Source: Coniferiporia sulphurascens
Taxonomy: Eukaryota; Basidiomycota; Agaricomycetes; Hymenochaetales; Hymenochaetaceae
Direction of reading: 5' to 3'
Length of the DNA: 64,000 nucleotides
Assembly: GCA_002794785.1 (NCBI GenBank)
Contig: NBBA01000001.1
Location: 1,736,001 to 1,800,000, forward strand
In this document: positions 1 through 12,042 of the stretch, in pieces
Layout: each line of letters starts with the position of its first letter
Position numbering within the stretch: the first letter of the stretch is position 1
Made by a program: the position numbers and the translations under genes
Notes under the pieces: model-generated
Told to the model about the DNA's origin: nothing
The model's input: only the letters and a program-made list of their open reading frames with translations
The model's database searches: none

Positions 1-620
1 CGCAAGGACGCACAAGGCGATGCCTTTACTGTAAAAGCCAAAGCCGGGCTTCCTTTTCCTTATACAGCGTCGACTATTACTATCGCGCGACCTGTTGCAA
101 TCTTTCAGTTCTTTGCTCCTGCTGCCGCTCAAACTCTTTTCTATCCCTCAAAAATTCTCAGGTGTAAAATAGACGTATTTCCACACCATATTTAAAAATT
201 TCGAGGTGTTTTGTATTTGCACAAACGTCCATAGCAGGGCCTGCAGGGATGTCCCCTTCTTGCAAAGTTTTTGTCACAGCACATAATTATTTCGCGAAAC
301 AAGTCTCATAGCTGTAAAAGTGCACTTATACACACGCATTTCGAAAATTTCCGGCACTAGTTTTCAATTGTGGAAATCAGAAATCAGAGGTGACCCCTGT
401 TGCAGTTTTTTTTGCGACAGGGTATTGTGCAAATCTAGTTCGTGCATGGGAGCAATGGATCCTTTACTTCTTCCTATTTCTGTCATTTATTCAGACATAC
501 ATACAAACACAAACTTGCGGTAGACAGGGAGTTATTATTACAAAGGCCAGACACAAACCACAGAGCCCAAAGATCACCTACGTAGATAGCGGAACGGATA
601 AACGAAACGAACCCCCAGAG
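1..620. other. Unassigned 5' flank of the window
   Basis: No conserved protein block, RNA gene or repeat is recognised on either strand. Short open frames on the plus strand between 320 and 632 have no recognisable domain and overlap the 3' end of the minus-strand GID1 gene, so they are treated as chance frames. The stretch probably holds the GID1 3' untranslated region. Confidence 0.4.
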
Positions 621-3600
621 TCAGTTTTCTAAAAACTCCGACTCTACATCCACAAACGCCGCATCTCCATTTCCCAGTAATGCCAGCTGTGCAATCGTGG
701 CGCTCACTTGTCGATAGAGCCTCTCTAACGCCGGTCGGCTGGGGCGGCCCTGGGACTCTGTGGTTAGGAACAGGCAGTACCGGTCAGCAAGCTATGTCAC
801 AGAGATACGGTCGTAAAGGGGTTTACCGAGTATTGCTTGGTTGACCTCTTGCGCCAACCTCGCCCGCGCCTCCTGGCTCGCAAGCACCTGCACTTCGCCG
901 CCCGCTGTGCGCGGATCATCATACGTTACAAGGCTGAATGTCGTCTTCAGAAGCGCGAGCTCCTCTGGGCGTGTTCCACTATCCGCCCGTGGATTCTCCG
1001 CGTGCAGAGCTTTCCCATATGCGAGCGCCTCGCTCAATGCAGTCTGATACCGAACGACCGCGGGCGAGATGGAAGTACGGCTCGAGCTGCGTTCCATACG
1101 TGGGCTGAAAACGGGAGCAGGGCGTGAGTCACCCGCGGGTACGTCGCCACTAGAAAACCCGTTAATAGGAGACCGGGGCCCTTCATCATCCACATCCATC
1201 TTTCCCGCCTCCGCTAGGGCTGTCTCGCTCTCCTTAATCGCGGCTTCATTCTTCACGTCCTGCAGCGCATCACTGGTATGCAGCATAAGCTCGACAAACT
1301 TTCTGCATTTCAGCTTGAGGTGTAGGAGCCCGTCGTCCATCTCAAGGACACTAGGGAAGAGCTCTTGCGTAAGGCGTAGCACAAGGTCGATATCGCCCGT
1401 AAGCACTGCGTTCACTACGCGCTGGCGAGGTTGCTGTGTATCTGGGCTGCTCTCCCGTTTCAAGCCATCGAAGTCGAAAGGACCGTCATAATCTCCTACT
1501 GTCGGTCCAGGCATGCAGTCCTCCGTTTCCATTTTGATGTCTACATCTGGCTCTTCCTTCTCGTGTAGCATCAAGCGACTAGCCGTGTCCGCCTTTTTCT
1601 TCTTCGCCCTCATCTGAGCCCCGAACGCACTTGCTGTACGCTCGAACCCATGATGTTGCAGATACGACATGACGAGTCTATTTATCGGCTCCGTATAATC
1701 TGGAGGTAGCTCTATCGGAACGAACTCTTCCTCCTGAGGCTCTTGTTTCACCTCCGCTTTCACTGCAGCGACAATAGGCAATGCATTGGCACTGGTTGCT
1801 GAAGCGTCCTGTGCGGCCTTGTCCATCTCCAACTCAAATACGTCCTTAGCTTCATCAAGTCTCCATTTCACCGAGGTCGTTTGTAACTTCTCCCATGTGC
1901 GTTCTCGTGCACAATGCACATGTGTATCGATGTCATATTTAAATGGTTCTTGACCAAAATTGACCCGGATATTTTCCTGGAGAGTTCTCAAACCTACGGC
2001 AGGAAAGATCACTGCGTCATCCTGACCAATATTATCAAACGCATAGCCTGGGAAAAATCAGAGTGCATAAGTGACACCATGGAAGGTAGAACATACCAAG
2101 GAAGGCCCCATTCTTGGTGAAAAAAGCTTTATGAATACTGAAATCAATGCCGCAACCGACAACGTCCTCGGCTGGCCATTCATTCATTATTAGGTATTTT
2201 CAATTAAGAGAATATTTAAGCAAGACCCACTGGTAAACCCAGGACCGTAAGGGGTACCTTCCCGCTCTGACGCAAAGGAATGTCCATCGTCCCCGTGGTA
2301 ACCCCATGAGTCCTTTTCCCATCCTGGAAGACGAGACAGGCGTACACTACCATGGCTGAAGCTGTGGGGATGTGAGAACGTATAGCACATAATTGGAGTG
2401 TTTTCATACCCTACGCTTATATGTCTAGGAGAGGTCTCAATAAGACATTCCTTGTGAACGGTAAGAAAGGAGTCATTTTGACGCACCCTTTGTGCCCCTT
2501 GTCCAGTATAGTGACTTCGTAATAATAAATTCCACATGCAGGAGGAATAGGATTGTTTGCTCGTGCGGCAGCCGCCTCCTTCTCATCTTGGCTAGTCGGT
2601 CCTTTTGAAATTACCCAATAAATGACCAATGATCTTTATTGTCTCCTGCGCACTTACCATGAAACTGTAAATTACGCCCATCCTCAGATATCTGAAGATA
2701 TTTCTGCTTGTCCTGTTCGCTCCAGCGAGTAGGGAGACATATCACGGGATCAGCGTTCAAAACCGCTGACGATGCGGAGTAGGCATTCTGGCGCTCGCGC
2801 AACCGACCCCTCTCGCGATACGCATAAGACCTTCGCAAAAATACCGCGCTCGGTTCGCTGTCCTCGTCACTCTCAGTAAAAGGCGTCGCATCTCTGCCCG
2901 AAGCTGAAAACGTTGCTGTCCGCGAGGGTACAGGTGAAGAAGCAGCATCCGTCGTCTGCAAGAGATCATGCAGACAGCTGTATTGAAGATACGACGGCAC
3001 CTTGAAGGGTGTCGGTGCACCAGAGCCCAATAGATGATGTCCATAGGGCGAATTGGTTGAGACTGGAGGAGCTGGCGCATGATGGGATCTAATTGGGATG
3101 CTGTGGGATGTATGCGCTGAAGGTCGCCCACCCACGTTCACCCTTGTTGACCTCGTCGGGGAAGTGGTCGTATGAGAGTCACGCCTCGACAACGTCCCGC
3201 CCCTCTCTGCTGGCGCCGCCCCCGAACCGCCAATCACTCGGGGTTCAAACCCGGTGATGGTACTGTGCCCACCAAAGCTTCCAGGACCTGATGGCGCCGA
3301 GGACGTCGACACTGCACGTGCGCCCCATGGTGGACCACTGCCTCCCCCAAGTGCGTGGCGGCTCGCACCGGCGCTTGTGCTTGCACTCGCATGACGAACG
3401 GCGGGCGACGGGCGACCTCCCTCAAGGCCGCTGTAAAGTGAGCGTGTGACCGGATGAAGAGATCGCTCGCGATGAGGGCTGGTTGGTGTCCTGGGCTGTG
3501 ATCCCAAGGAGTTCAAGTTCAGGATGTCTTCTATGCTGCGGGGTGCACCTGGGATAGGCATAGAGGCCGTCCTCGACGTCTGCCGAGATGGATTAGGCAT
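621..3600 (-). CDS. GID1: GID/CTLH E3 ligase subunit Gid1 (RanBPM/VID30-like), SPRY-LisH-CTLH-CRA protein
   Basis: Scaffold subunit of the GID/CTLH ubiquitin ligase, which in yeast degrades gluconeogenic enzymes through the proteasome. Reading from 3600, a long Ser/Pro/Thr-rich disordered N-terminus (to about 2700) precedes a SPRY domain split over several exons, with blocks such as [15 protein letters not shown] and [18 protein letters not shown] further exon near 2120-2190 gives [16 protein letters not shown]. LisH follows ([26 protein letters not shown], near 1640-1690), then CTLH and the CRA region. The last exon is joined by an intron at about 762-814; the junction restores the conserved AILESQ block, and the stop is at 621. 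The start is the methionine of MPNPSRQ at 3600; the frame is open further upstream only through a TTG. The disordered N-terminus of about 300 residues is longer than in yeast Vid30. Family assignment is secure; internal exon ends are approximate. Confidence 0.92.
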
Positions 3601-3971
3601 CGTTCGTAGCAAACAATGGGGCTTTGCTGTCGTTGTCGAGAAAGTAAAAGAGAAAGAGGGGTGTTAGAGTGCCGGGTGACAACGACTAGCAGTAGAAGAA
3701 ACTTGAAAGAGTTTGGACTACGCCCAGAGCTGAGCTCGAAGGCACGTAGGTTCAAATTAAGCTCATAGACAAAAGGGAATGCGACGCAAAAATCGAGGAT
3801 GTTCTGGGTGAGAGTGCGTCTGCGACAACGACAACCGCGACCATCCGAGGGCGGTACAGCCTGCCGGCGGTCACAGCGGCTTGGCGATCACCCACCTCGG
3901 AGTCGCGCGTCGGGAACTTCAACTCGAACCTCTTTCTGCAGCTGGCGTTCCTTACTTTTTCCCAGAAACAT
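3601..3971. promoter_or_regulatory. Divergent intergenic region between GID1 and the C2H2 gene
   Basis: This is the only space between the start of GID1 (minus) and the likely start of the zinc-finger gene (plus), so it should hold both promoters. No clear TATA box or repeated motif was seen. Open frames on both strands here look like chance frames. Confidence 0.4.
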
Positions 3972-5266
3972 ATGCCCAGTATATCTACCGGTTCTCTTGC
4001 CGTGTGCAGATGGCTTTCATGCAAAGAAACATTCGAGACGCAAGACAAACTGGTCATGCACGTCCTAGACGAGCATGTAGCCAAGGCTAGCCCGGTTAAA
4101 AGGAGAGACGTGTCGCCAAAGCTGCGCATATCGGGTGGAACGCCTTCCCAAGGTTCGTCACGCTTCCCCATATCGATGATTGAGGAACAGCAGCAAATGC
4201 ACCTCGAAAACAAGACAGCATCCGGACTTCGTTGCTTCTGGCCCAAGTTGATGCCGCTTTCACCAGCTTCGAAGGTTCGTCCTGCAGTCTTTACTTATTG
4301 ACTCTAGGTACTGATAGTACACGGACGACAGACAAGAGCAACATACTCACCGAGACTCACGCCGGCCCCAGCACGCTTCGTAGTGTACCCGCTTCGCAAT
4401 CACCGTCGCGCCGACGCTCGGTGTCTCCCCGGTCGGAGCAGGGCCGTTTTCACAAGCTCACACGCGCTGCCTCCCGCTCTCCAGATGCCGACCAGATGGC
4501 CGTTGCCGCTTCCCCAAGCTCGGCTGATATAATTGCGAACATCATCAACACGGTGAATAACCGCCATACACCAGTGGAAGCCCATCGTCAGCGCACTCGT
4601 CTCGCAGAAGATGGGGAGAGAGCTTTCCCACCAAGCCCGAGGAGTAACAGGATGCGTACCGGTTCCGCGCCATCTCCAAGAAAGAAAAAAGTGACCGAGT
4701 CCCCCGTGCCAACGCCTCTGACCAATATTATGCACTCTGATGATATACTGCGCAGTGTAGCATACTCGAGCAATCCGGCGGACACGATTGATCCATCGCG
4801 CCTTCACGGATCTCTTCAGTCTGATTCCCAGACTCGAAGTGTGTCTCATACCCCGCCATCTTCGTCGATGCAGGCTCGCTCCGAATCACAACCTCAAGCG
4901 TCCTCAAACCTATCAACCGCTGCACGACCGTTCCGGACCGGCTCTGTACAGCTTCAACCACTTCTGGAGCGTGCACATCCAACTGCAGCATTGGAGCCAC
5001 AATCTAATGTGCAATCAGACTTCCAGACGAGCGGTTCCCCGTCCGGACCTGGGCCCGAGCCTGCACGAGTTCTGAAACATCCACATTTAACCGCGCCCTT
5101 CTACGTACACGACGTTGACGCACCGTTTTACAGTTCGCTGGAACCGCCTCTCCTTGATTTCAGCCAGACATTAGATCAGGAGCACAGTCAGCTGCAGCTG
5201 CAGACACAGGCCCCGTACTCAATTGATTCTCAAGTCGACTCGCAGTCTCAATCGCAAATCTTTTGA
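3972..5266 (+). CDS. C2H2 zinc-finger protein, Ser/Gln-rich, function unknown
   Basis: A single C2H2 finger lies right at the N-terminus (residues about 12-36), with spacing C-x4-C-x12-H-x4-H in the segment CRWLSCKETFETQDKLVMH. The rest is low-complexity Ser/Pro/Gln-rich sequence ending in a Gln/Ser-rich tail (SQVDSQSQSQIF). The reading frame changes between about 4150 and 4200. A short intron starting at 4153 (GTTCGT) and ending at a CAG near 4190-4193 would join the finger exon to a frame encoding SLLLAQVDAAFTSFE. A second short GT..AG interval (4275-4307) is in frame and may be either intron or coding. Both candidate introns are unusually short, so the exon model is uncertain. A single finger plus disordered tail could mean DNA, RNA or protein binding. 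It is divergent from GID1. Confidence 0.6.
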
Positions 5267-8200
5267 GCTGCCGTTTCCTGCGTGCATTATAGTGTTCTGA
5301 CTCATGGATGGATACCTTTGGATCACTCGTGTAGGATAATTAAGTGTATAGTACGTACCTCTCCGTTTCTAGGGTCGTCCGGGTCATAGCCAGCTATGCA
5401 CCTCCCCTTTGGAATCTGTCCAAAAGCCGCATCCAGTCTCGCTGGTACAAGGCGACTCCACGTCTTGCGACATGTGCTCGAATACATATTCGCTCAGATG
5501 TCGGCAATATGCGCGGGTTGCCCTTGTCACCTATGTAACAAGCCGTTGCCAGTTCGTTGCACGACTCACTGTGCACGTATCCAATCTTTCCGAACGTCTA
5601 AAAAAAGGCTTCTCGGACGACCTTGTTTAGGCAGAGTGCGTCTACGATACCTTATTGAGTGTAAACATTGTCTGGTCTTATCAAAAAGAACTACTGGCCG
5701 ATGATAGTCCATATACCCAGCTGTCTTCCCTTGTGGATCAACTACCGCAATTGTGGCGAACCTCCTATCGCTATAATCTGACAGGCGCCAAATTAATGTG
5801 CCTTTATCAAACCAACATTTGCTGTTATAGTACGTGAACTAAAGAAAATGAACAGACTATATAGTATATGGTTTCGCGCGACACAAATGCAGCTAAATTC
5901 CCAAACAGACAGCAATTCTGCGAGCCTCTTTGTACAAGCACTGCTTGGACTGTATATGCTCTGTTTCCGGTATGGAGTTATCCTCATGGCGGCCTTTATG
6001 ATATACATATTCTGCTCGATACAGTCCCACCCCAAGGGGTGTAGGCCTTTTGGCCGGCTTTTCCCTCACGACTGGCTTTGCAGTTTTATCCTGATACACA
6101 ACGAGGGGCTGATCTCCCGGGATCGTCGGACGCGTGTGGAAGCGCGGCACACCAAGTCGGGAAGTTCTGCAAAGGCTTTACCTTGCCGACTTCGTTCCAG
6201 GACACGCACGAGGCGGTCTGGCCAGAAGCAAGTATTGACAAAAATAAAGACAACCGCGTTTATTGCAATAACAGAGGCCGTCTATGTCGGATGCACGAGG
6301 TCGTCTAATGATGGACAAACGGCGTCTTCTGCTCTGAGGTCTGGGCGCGCTATCAGCCAGACCGACTAGAGGGCATGATCGCCGACCTCAAGACGGCCAC
6401 TGACGTACCGATTGAAGAACTCCGATAAAAGCCCGAGCGGATAAAAATGGGTAGCAATGTGTATACCAGGGCCAGATGAACAAATTACGGCCAGTGACCG
6501 GCGTTCACGGGGACCGTTTACCGGTCAGATACCGGTCAGGTGTGCCTGCCCGAGGGAAGAAAGCTATCCTTCCTACGCGGATGTGCGTTATCGCATTCTG
6601 CACTACACGTCTGAGGGACTGCAGGTTAGAAAATCTCCTATTATAACACCTCTGTCTACCCATACGGCGAATGAGACACTCCGATATTTTCTATTTCTAC
6701 CATCCATAAACAGGTGTCATAGCCCTGGATTCGCGGTCGTCACACGCGGGTAGCAGCTGCGGTAGTCCTTCCGTTGAAACGTCTCTCAGCGACCAACAGC
6801 AGTCAGTACTTGTCAGCATCGCCTAAGCCCGTTTTATTGGCACCGTTGAAAGGCGTGGATGATGTCACTTTAAAAATAGAAAGATGTAATCGTAAGGTAA
6901 AAATACACTCGGACAGGGTGGACCTACATTGTGGTGGGAGGACGTCTGGGGGCGTGTGGCGAAACAAGGTGCGCGAAAGAGCTGGCCATTTTATCCAGTT
7001 TCATGGTGTAACTCAGGACACAACCCCTTTGAAGCGATGATATATCTCGACAGAAAGAGGCTGTACTGTATACAGAAATAGACTCACCCACTACATGTAT
7101 TTTCTATTTAAACTACGTGGGTGGGATACAAGTCCCGGTTCCAAGAACACACAACGCAAATATTAATAGCTCCGACAAAGGATTTCCCATACATGCAATT
7201 CTCTGGTGACATAGAAGGGAGCGTTTTCCATAACTTGGGTGGGAAAGAGGTGGTGGTATTTGGAAAGTTTTAAAGGACACGGCTAGTCGAGGCGGAGATG
7301 TCGTGTCGATCATCGGACCTGGAAAATCGGCTTTGTGGGCACGTATGACAGCACGTGATCTGGAAGTCAGCACTCCGAGTTCGGACTCTTCGGGCTCTGT
7401 TTAACCTTTGCACCCTTGCAATTCGCGACCGTGTCTTTCTAATGATTGATACGCTACTGATGGTTTCCCACTTTACTTGTATCCAGTTACTCAACCTCAA
7501 CAGCCTTTAGACTAACGACAATATCACAGGCCAGGGTCGAACGCTTCCTACATATGTCGTGATGACTGGAGAAGCGGCGACAGACCCCAGTGCAGTGTGC
7601 CCGTTCACATGAGTAATCACGGGGAGGCGTTGCGACGACCACGTATCCACAAATAATTAATACTACCTATCGGGCAGCTTCTTTCCGTCCGGGCCATCCC
7701 AGCGTGTCTAGGGGTGTGCATCTTATGCACCCGTTCTTCGCGGCGGCCGCTAAATAACATCGGTTGCTGGCATCCCAATTATTATTTTGTCACGCGGGCG
7801 CACGACTGAGGAAGCTCCCCGTACCCGTGCCAGGGCCCAGGTGCCTCTCCCGGCCAATCCGGCGGCTCAATTCTAGTGAGCCCAAGACACGGCGCGGGTA
7901 GCTCGCACCAGCAACGCAACGGGACGCAAGTAATCAACCTGCGCGCGGAAAGTCACCGGCCCCTTTGGCTCATTTTCTACTGTGCCACCGGCGTCATCAG
8001 TATTAACTTGGGCCCTACCAGGTGCCGTTCCGCGGAGGCTAGTCTGGCCTCGCTGAAGGGCGTCCTGGGCGTATCTCTGGCGATAAGTATCCCCCCGCTG
8101 CCGATGTGGCCGAAGCAATTTTTTTCCAGGGACGGCTCGGGCATACAGAACCGGAAGAACCGTCGACGTCACTACGTTGCTCTTACTCCGGAGTCGTCGC

Positions 8201-8597
8201 ACACCGATGGGCCCTCCTACGCTTTGTATCGCCGTAACTTATCTACGTACGTCTAGACGTCCGTTGCGAGAGCTGCGCGAAGTCGGGTGTGCGTATCCCT
8301 TTCGCGAAACGCGGGAGGCTATAAATACGGAAAGGCGGCGATGAGTGGTCGCTGTCGATCAAGCTTGTTGCAAGCTTAACGTGCCGGAGGCTTTACAAAC
8401 GTCAACGGAAATAAATTTTGTATGCTTTTTGTTGTTCACCGGCGTTCAGGCCTGGAGACGGGGCCAACGTGTTCAACACGCGTGGACGAAGGAATACCGC
8501 TGATTAGTGTACAAACACATAACATTTTTTTTATTCCACACAAACAAAACAGATAGATTCTAAAACAAAGTCTAAGTTTCTTTTACATGTCGCATGT
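5267..8597. other. 3.3 kb stretch without recognisable genes
   Basis: Many short open frames exist on both strands (for example 5848-6369 plus, 7873-8202 minus), but none shows a known domain, conserved motif or convincing exon chain. The 7860-8280 part is GC-rich, unlike the AT-richer 5300-7100 part. A TATAAATA at 8320-8327 is followed by a perfect 7-bp inverted repeat AAGCTTG-TTG-CAAGCTT at 8361-8377. No gene is seen downstream on the plus strand; the next gene, ARO2, is convergent. The stretch may hold lineage-specific genes, decayed repeats or noncoding RNA that cannot be recognised by eye. Confidence 0.5.
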
Positions 8598-10357
8598 TCA
8601 TGCATCCTCCTGCTTCTCCGCCGCCGCGGCAAATGCCGGTTTAAGCTTGGGCGGCATAACCATGGTCGGCGGGAGTGTCGTAACGGGCGGGAGGAGAGCA
8701 GCGGTACTTGCACGCGCGTTCTGGATAAGGAGCGAGTCCATGAGCACAAGCGCGGCCATCGCCTCGACGATGGGCACCGCACGCGGGACGACGCAGGGGT
8801 CGTGGCGACCGCGCGCAGCAAGCTCACCCGCGGTGCCGTCGTACTGTGCCGTCGACTGTGCACGGGAGATAGTCGCAGGGCTCTTGAAGCCAACGCGTAG
8901 GTAGATATCCTCTCCGTTCGTGATTCCGCCCTGTACACCACCGCTCCAGTTCGTCGCCGTACCGAGCCGTCCATCTGGACGCGCGACGAACGCGTCGTTG
9001 TGCTTCGAACCGGGCACCTCCGTCCCACGGAAGCCGGAACCGATCTCGAAAGCTTTTGTCGCCGGGATGGAGAGCATCGCGTGTGCGAGCACGGCTCCGA
9101 ACTTGTCGAAGACAGGCTCGCCGAGCCCCGGCGGGACGTTACGCATGACGCAGGTAATCGTTCCACCGATTGAGTCGAGTGACTCCTTTGCGCGAATAAT
9201 ACGCTGCGTAGTAGTAAAAAACAAACAGAAATTAGAGTGTGCCAGAGCATAAAATGCGCAAGGCACAAACCTTCGTCATACGCTCGGCAGTCTCGGGGTG
9301 CGGGCAGCGTGTGATTTGTTTGTCGACGGTTTCGCGCGTCACAGTTGTGAGAAGCTTCCTGAACTCAGGTGTGAGCGCATCCTCAACGTCGTCGTTGTCC
9401 TCGTCGTGCGAGGCGGAGCGACCGCCAACGGAAGCAGGGATGTTGATCTTGCCAACGGACGACACGAATGCGACGATTTCGATATTGTGTACTTGCTTGA
9501 GATAGATCTCTGCGATCGCGCCCGCCGCCACACGTCCTTTGAAAAGGTAAATTAGATCAAGCATATATGCCGCCTACGCATTAGCCTACCGATTGTTTCG
9601 CGCGCGCTACTGCGGCCTCCACCGCTGCTCGCCTTGATACCGTACTTCTCGAGGTAAGTATAGTCTGCGTGACTGGGGCGTGGGTAGAGGTCGGTCTCTG
9701 AGTAGTCCTTGGGGCGCTGGTCTTCATTCCTCACGAGCAGGCCGATAGGTGTGCCGAGTGTCACGCCGTGCTCAACTCCGGATTGTATATGCACCAGATC
9801 CTTCTCATCTCGCTGTGTGTGATCAACAGAGGTTCGAGAATGCGGGGATTGGGGGATTGAGGCAAACAAGTGCGGCGAGGTGGAACAATTGTTTGGTGGA
9901 GAGATGGATTCGCATTCCGGCAGATGCAAGGCACACGAGGCCGAAGCGGTGCGCAATTAAGAGAGCGCCGATGAACAGAAAGGAACGAACAGCCAGATAT
10001 AGCGCATTCAATGATGAGCAGGCGGGGTTTTTGATAGTCGCGATGCACGTTGACCGAGATGAGTGATGCGAAAAAATAAAAGTTGCAGGCGCATTTAGTC
10101 CGTGCACGGCGGATGAACAGAAGGCACACGTACCGGCGTAGTCAGATTGCTCTGGCCGGGTCTGCGCCTGCTGAGTTGGACCTGGATGTCCGCTGCCGAG
10201 AGTCGCAGGCCCTAGACGCCGACGAGACATGAGAACAGATCTGCGATGAGACTGGCAATAGACGCACAGGAGGACAGCCGTCGACGATGCAACCGACAGA
10301 GGCACAATGGCTCTCGCCGTAGGTTGTGACGCGGAAGAGGTGGCCAAAGGTAGACAT
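8598..10357 (-). CDS. ARO2: Chorismate synthase (EC 4.2.3.5)
   Basis: Catalyses the last shikimate-pathway step, 5-enolpyruvylshikimate-3-phosphate to chorismate, using reduced FMN; fungal enzymes are usually bifunctional and reduce their own flavin. Five exons on the minus strand join cleanly: 10357-10268, 10211-10134, 9812-9590, 9537-9271 and 9203-8598. The signature blocks are intact: [15 protein letters not shown] at the N-terminus, RRRPGQSN, the [20 protein letters not shown] block, [14 protein letters not shown] and [16 protein letters not shown]. The stop is at 8598 after EKQEDA. Intron 2 (9813-10133) is 321 nt, five to six times longer than the other introns. An acidic insert ([12 protein letters not shown]) lies in the middle domain, a position where eukaryotic enzymes commonly vary. 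The gene is convergent with the gene-poor region and divergent from the SAP30-like gene. Confidence 0.97.
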
Positions 10358-10592
10358 TGTTTGATGAGGATGGGAGGAGAATTGAAGAGAGAGAAAAAAG
10401 ATGAGGGAGACTATATGTGCGCTGGAACACCGGCCGCAGGCGTCGTGCTATGTCGAAAGCCGTCCGAGTCGCTGTCGGCCGTGCTCCCCAGCGAGACCCA
10501 CGGTGCTGACTCAGCTTCCGCATCCGGCACAGACGCGTCCAACCCCGCGGACCCGGGGGCGCGTCAATTATTCCTCTCAGGTTTGCCCAACG

Positions 10593-11509
10593 ATGAGCTC
10601 GACAAAGTCTGCCCCGCTCTCAGCCCAGCCTCAGGTTGTGTCCGTCGAAGGTGCGAGTCTTGCGGGCCAGCAAAACCAGCCAATTGCATCTGCAGCGGGC
10701 GGCGGCCCTGCTCGTCTCCGCACACAGGGAGGTCGCAAGAAAGCTGCACCACCCATCGAGCCAGACGCCATATACCGTGCTGAACCCGCCTCTGCACACC
10801 CTGTCGCCGGTGCAAAGCGCACTGCACAGGACAGACCAGATGCTGAGCCACGCAAGCGGAAGCGCGTCGACCACACCGCGGCATTCCACGTCCAACAAGG
10901 CACCCCTACAGCCTCAGCAAATGCGAACGCCGCCTCAACCGCCCACTCACACATGAAACAACAGGTAGGCACCACCGCGCCGGGAAGACCAGGTCTTGAT
11001 GGAGAAAACCAGCCCTCGCTCGTACGTCCCGATATATTTTATTGCACGACGCGGGTACGGGTACGGGTTCGTGATACGCGTATCTTTTTCCCCAGTTTGA
11101 ATTCACGACGTTACCAACATCAGCGTTGTACCGTTATATAATACACCATGATCTCGCTCCAGCCATCTATCCGGCGCCGTTGACGTCCGATGATCCCCCG
11201 CCACCCGCTGCACTGCTCGACCCGGCACGCATGGCATCACGCGCGCCGTCGCCCGCGCCCACACCGGCAAACAGACCACGCAGAGCGCGAGAGTCAAAGG
11301 AATCTAGCCGACGGAGGAGTACACGCCTGCTGGAAGAGGAGATGCGCACCGGGCCGGAGCAAGCACCCGTATTAGCGGACGTGGGTGAGCTGCACGGCGT
11401 GTTGGCAGTCATTGCGCAACGCCATTTTAGGGAGAGCAGCGTTAGAGAGGTGGACACACTTGCATCCTTCGTTAGCGCAGTTAAGGCGAGGGGAGGACGA
11501 TGGCAATGA
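10593..11509 (+). CDS. Probable SAP30-like subunit of the Sin3/histone deacetylase complex
   Basis: Two exons, 10593-10964 and 11096-11509, join in phase 0 (intron GTAGGC..CCCAG). The first encodes a basic, disordered N-terminus with a nuclear-localisation-like run (EPRKRKRVDH). The second opens with FEFTTLPTSALYRYIIHHD, which resembles the start of the Sin3-binding domain of SAP30-type proteins (a 'TxLPxxxLxxYxxxxxL' pattern). It continues with a Pro/Ala-rich segment, a basic patch (SRRRSTRLLEEE) and a C-terminal helix (VGELHGVLAVIAQRHF). If correct, it bridges Sin3 and Rpd3-type deacetylase in transcriptional repression. The match is by pattern only, so another small chromatin protein is possible. 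The start ATG is chosen because no conserved sequence precedes it; the same frame is open upstream. Confidence 0.55.
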
Positions 11510-12042
11510 ATTTTAATGTTGCCGTTTGGAATGGTGTGAGAGGTTGCCTGGCGAAGCAGATTGGCGAGGCGGGCGTTCAGTTCGATTGGAACAATTTCAT
11601 TCGTCCGTCGACTATCGTTTGTTGGCCGTTTGATGGGCAACAACCATTCGTTGATGGGGGTACAGAAATAGCACACCCGTCGTCGTTCGCAACAACAGTG
11701 GAACATCATTGGCAAATGGTAGCATGCGTTCCTTGTTGCCACGCAACGCTGACCGAACGTTCCGGCGCTCGTTCGCCTTCAAAAGGCGGCCTCCTTGCGC
11801 TGAATGCCCCCCAGTCTTTTCGCACTCACCACCTTCCGTCCTTAGTCCTTTTACCGCAGCAGTGCTGCCGGGTTTTCTTTTTCGCTTTGTATGTCTCGAC
11901 TTTCTGTCTGTTATCTTGCATACTTACTGATGATGTCCTTGACCAGCACTTTCACCGAGGATCCTTCCCCCACTCGTTCTTTTTCAGCAAACGTTCACCC
12001 AAAGCTCGCATCTAGTCGACTTTCTGTACTCTCGATCTCAAC
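11510..12042. promoter_or_regulatory. Promoter region of the secreted-protein gene
   Basis: Between the stop of the SAP30-like gene and the start of the secreted-protein gene lies about 530 bp. Its last 180 bp are rich in pyrimidine runs (for example around 11955-12000 and 12010-12040), a common feature just upstream of strongly expressed fungal genes. No clear TATA box was identified. Confidence 0.35.

Noticed and set aside
10401..10592. N-terminal extension of the SAP30-like protein in the same frame
   Set aside because: It overlaps the ARO2 promoter, has no conserved character, and a normal ATG follows at 10593.
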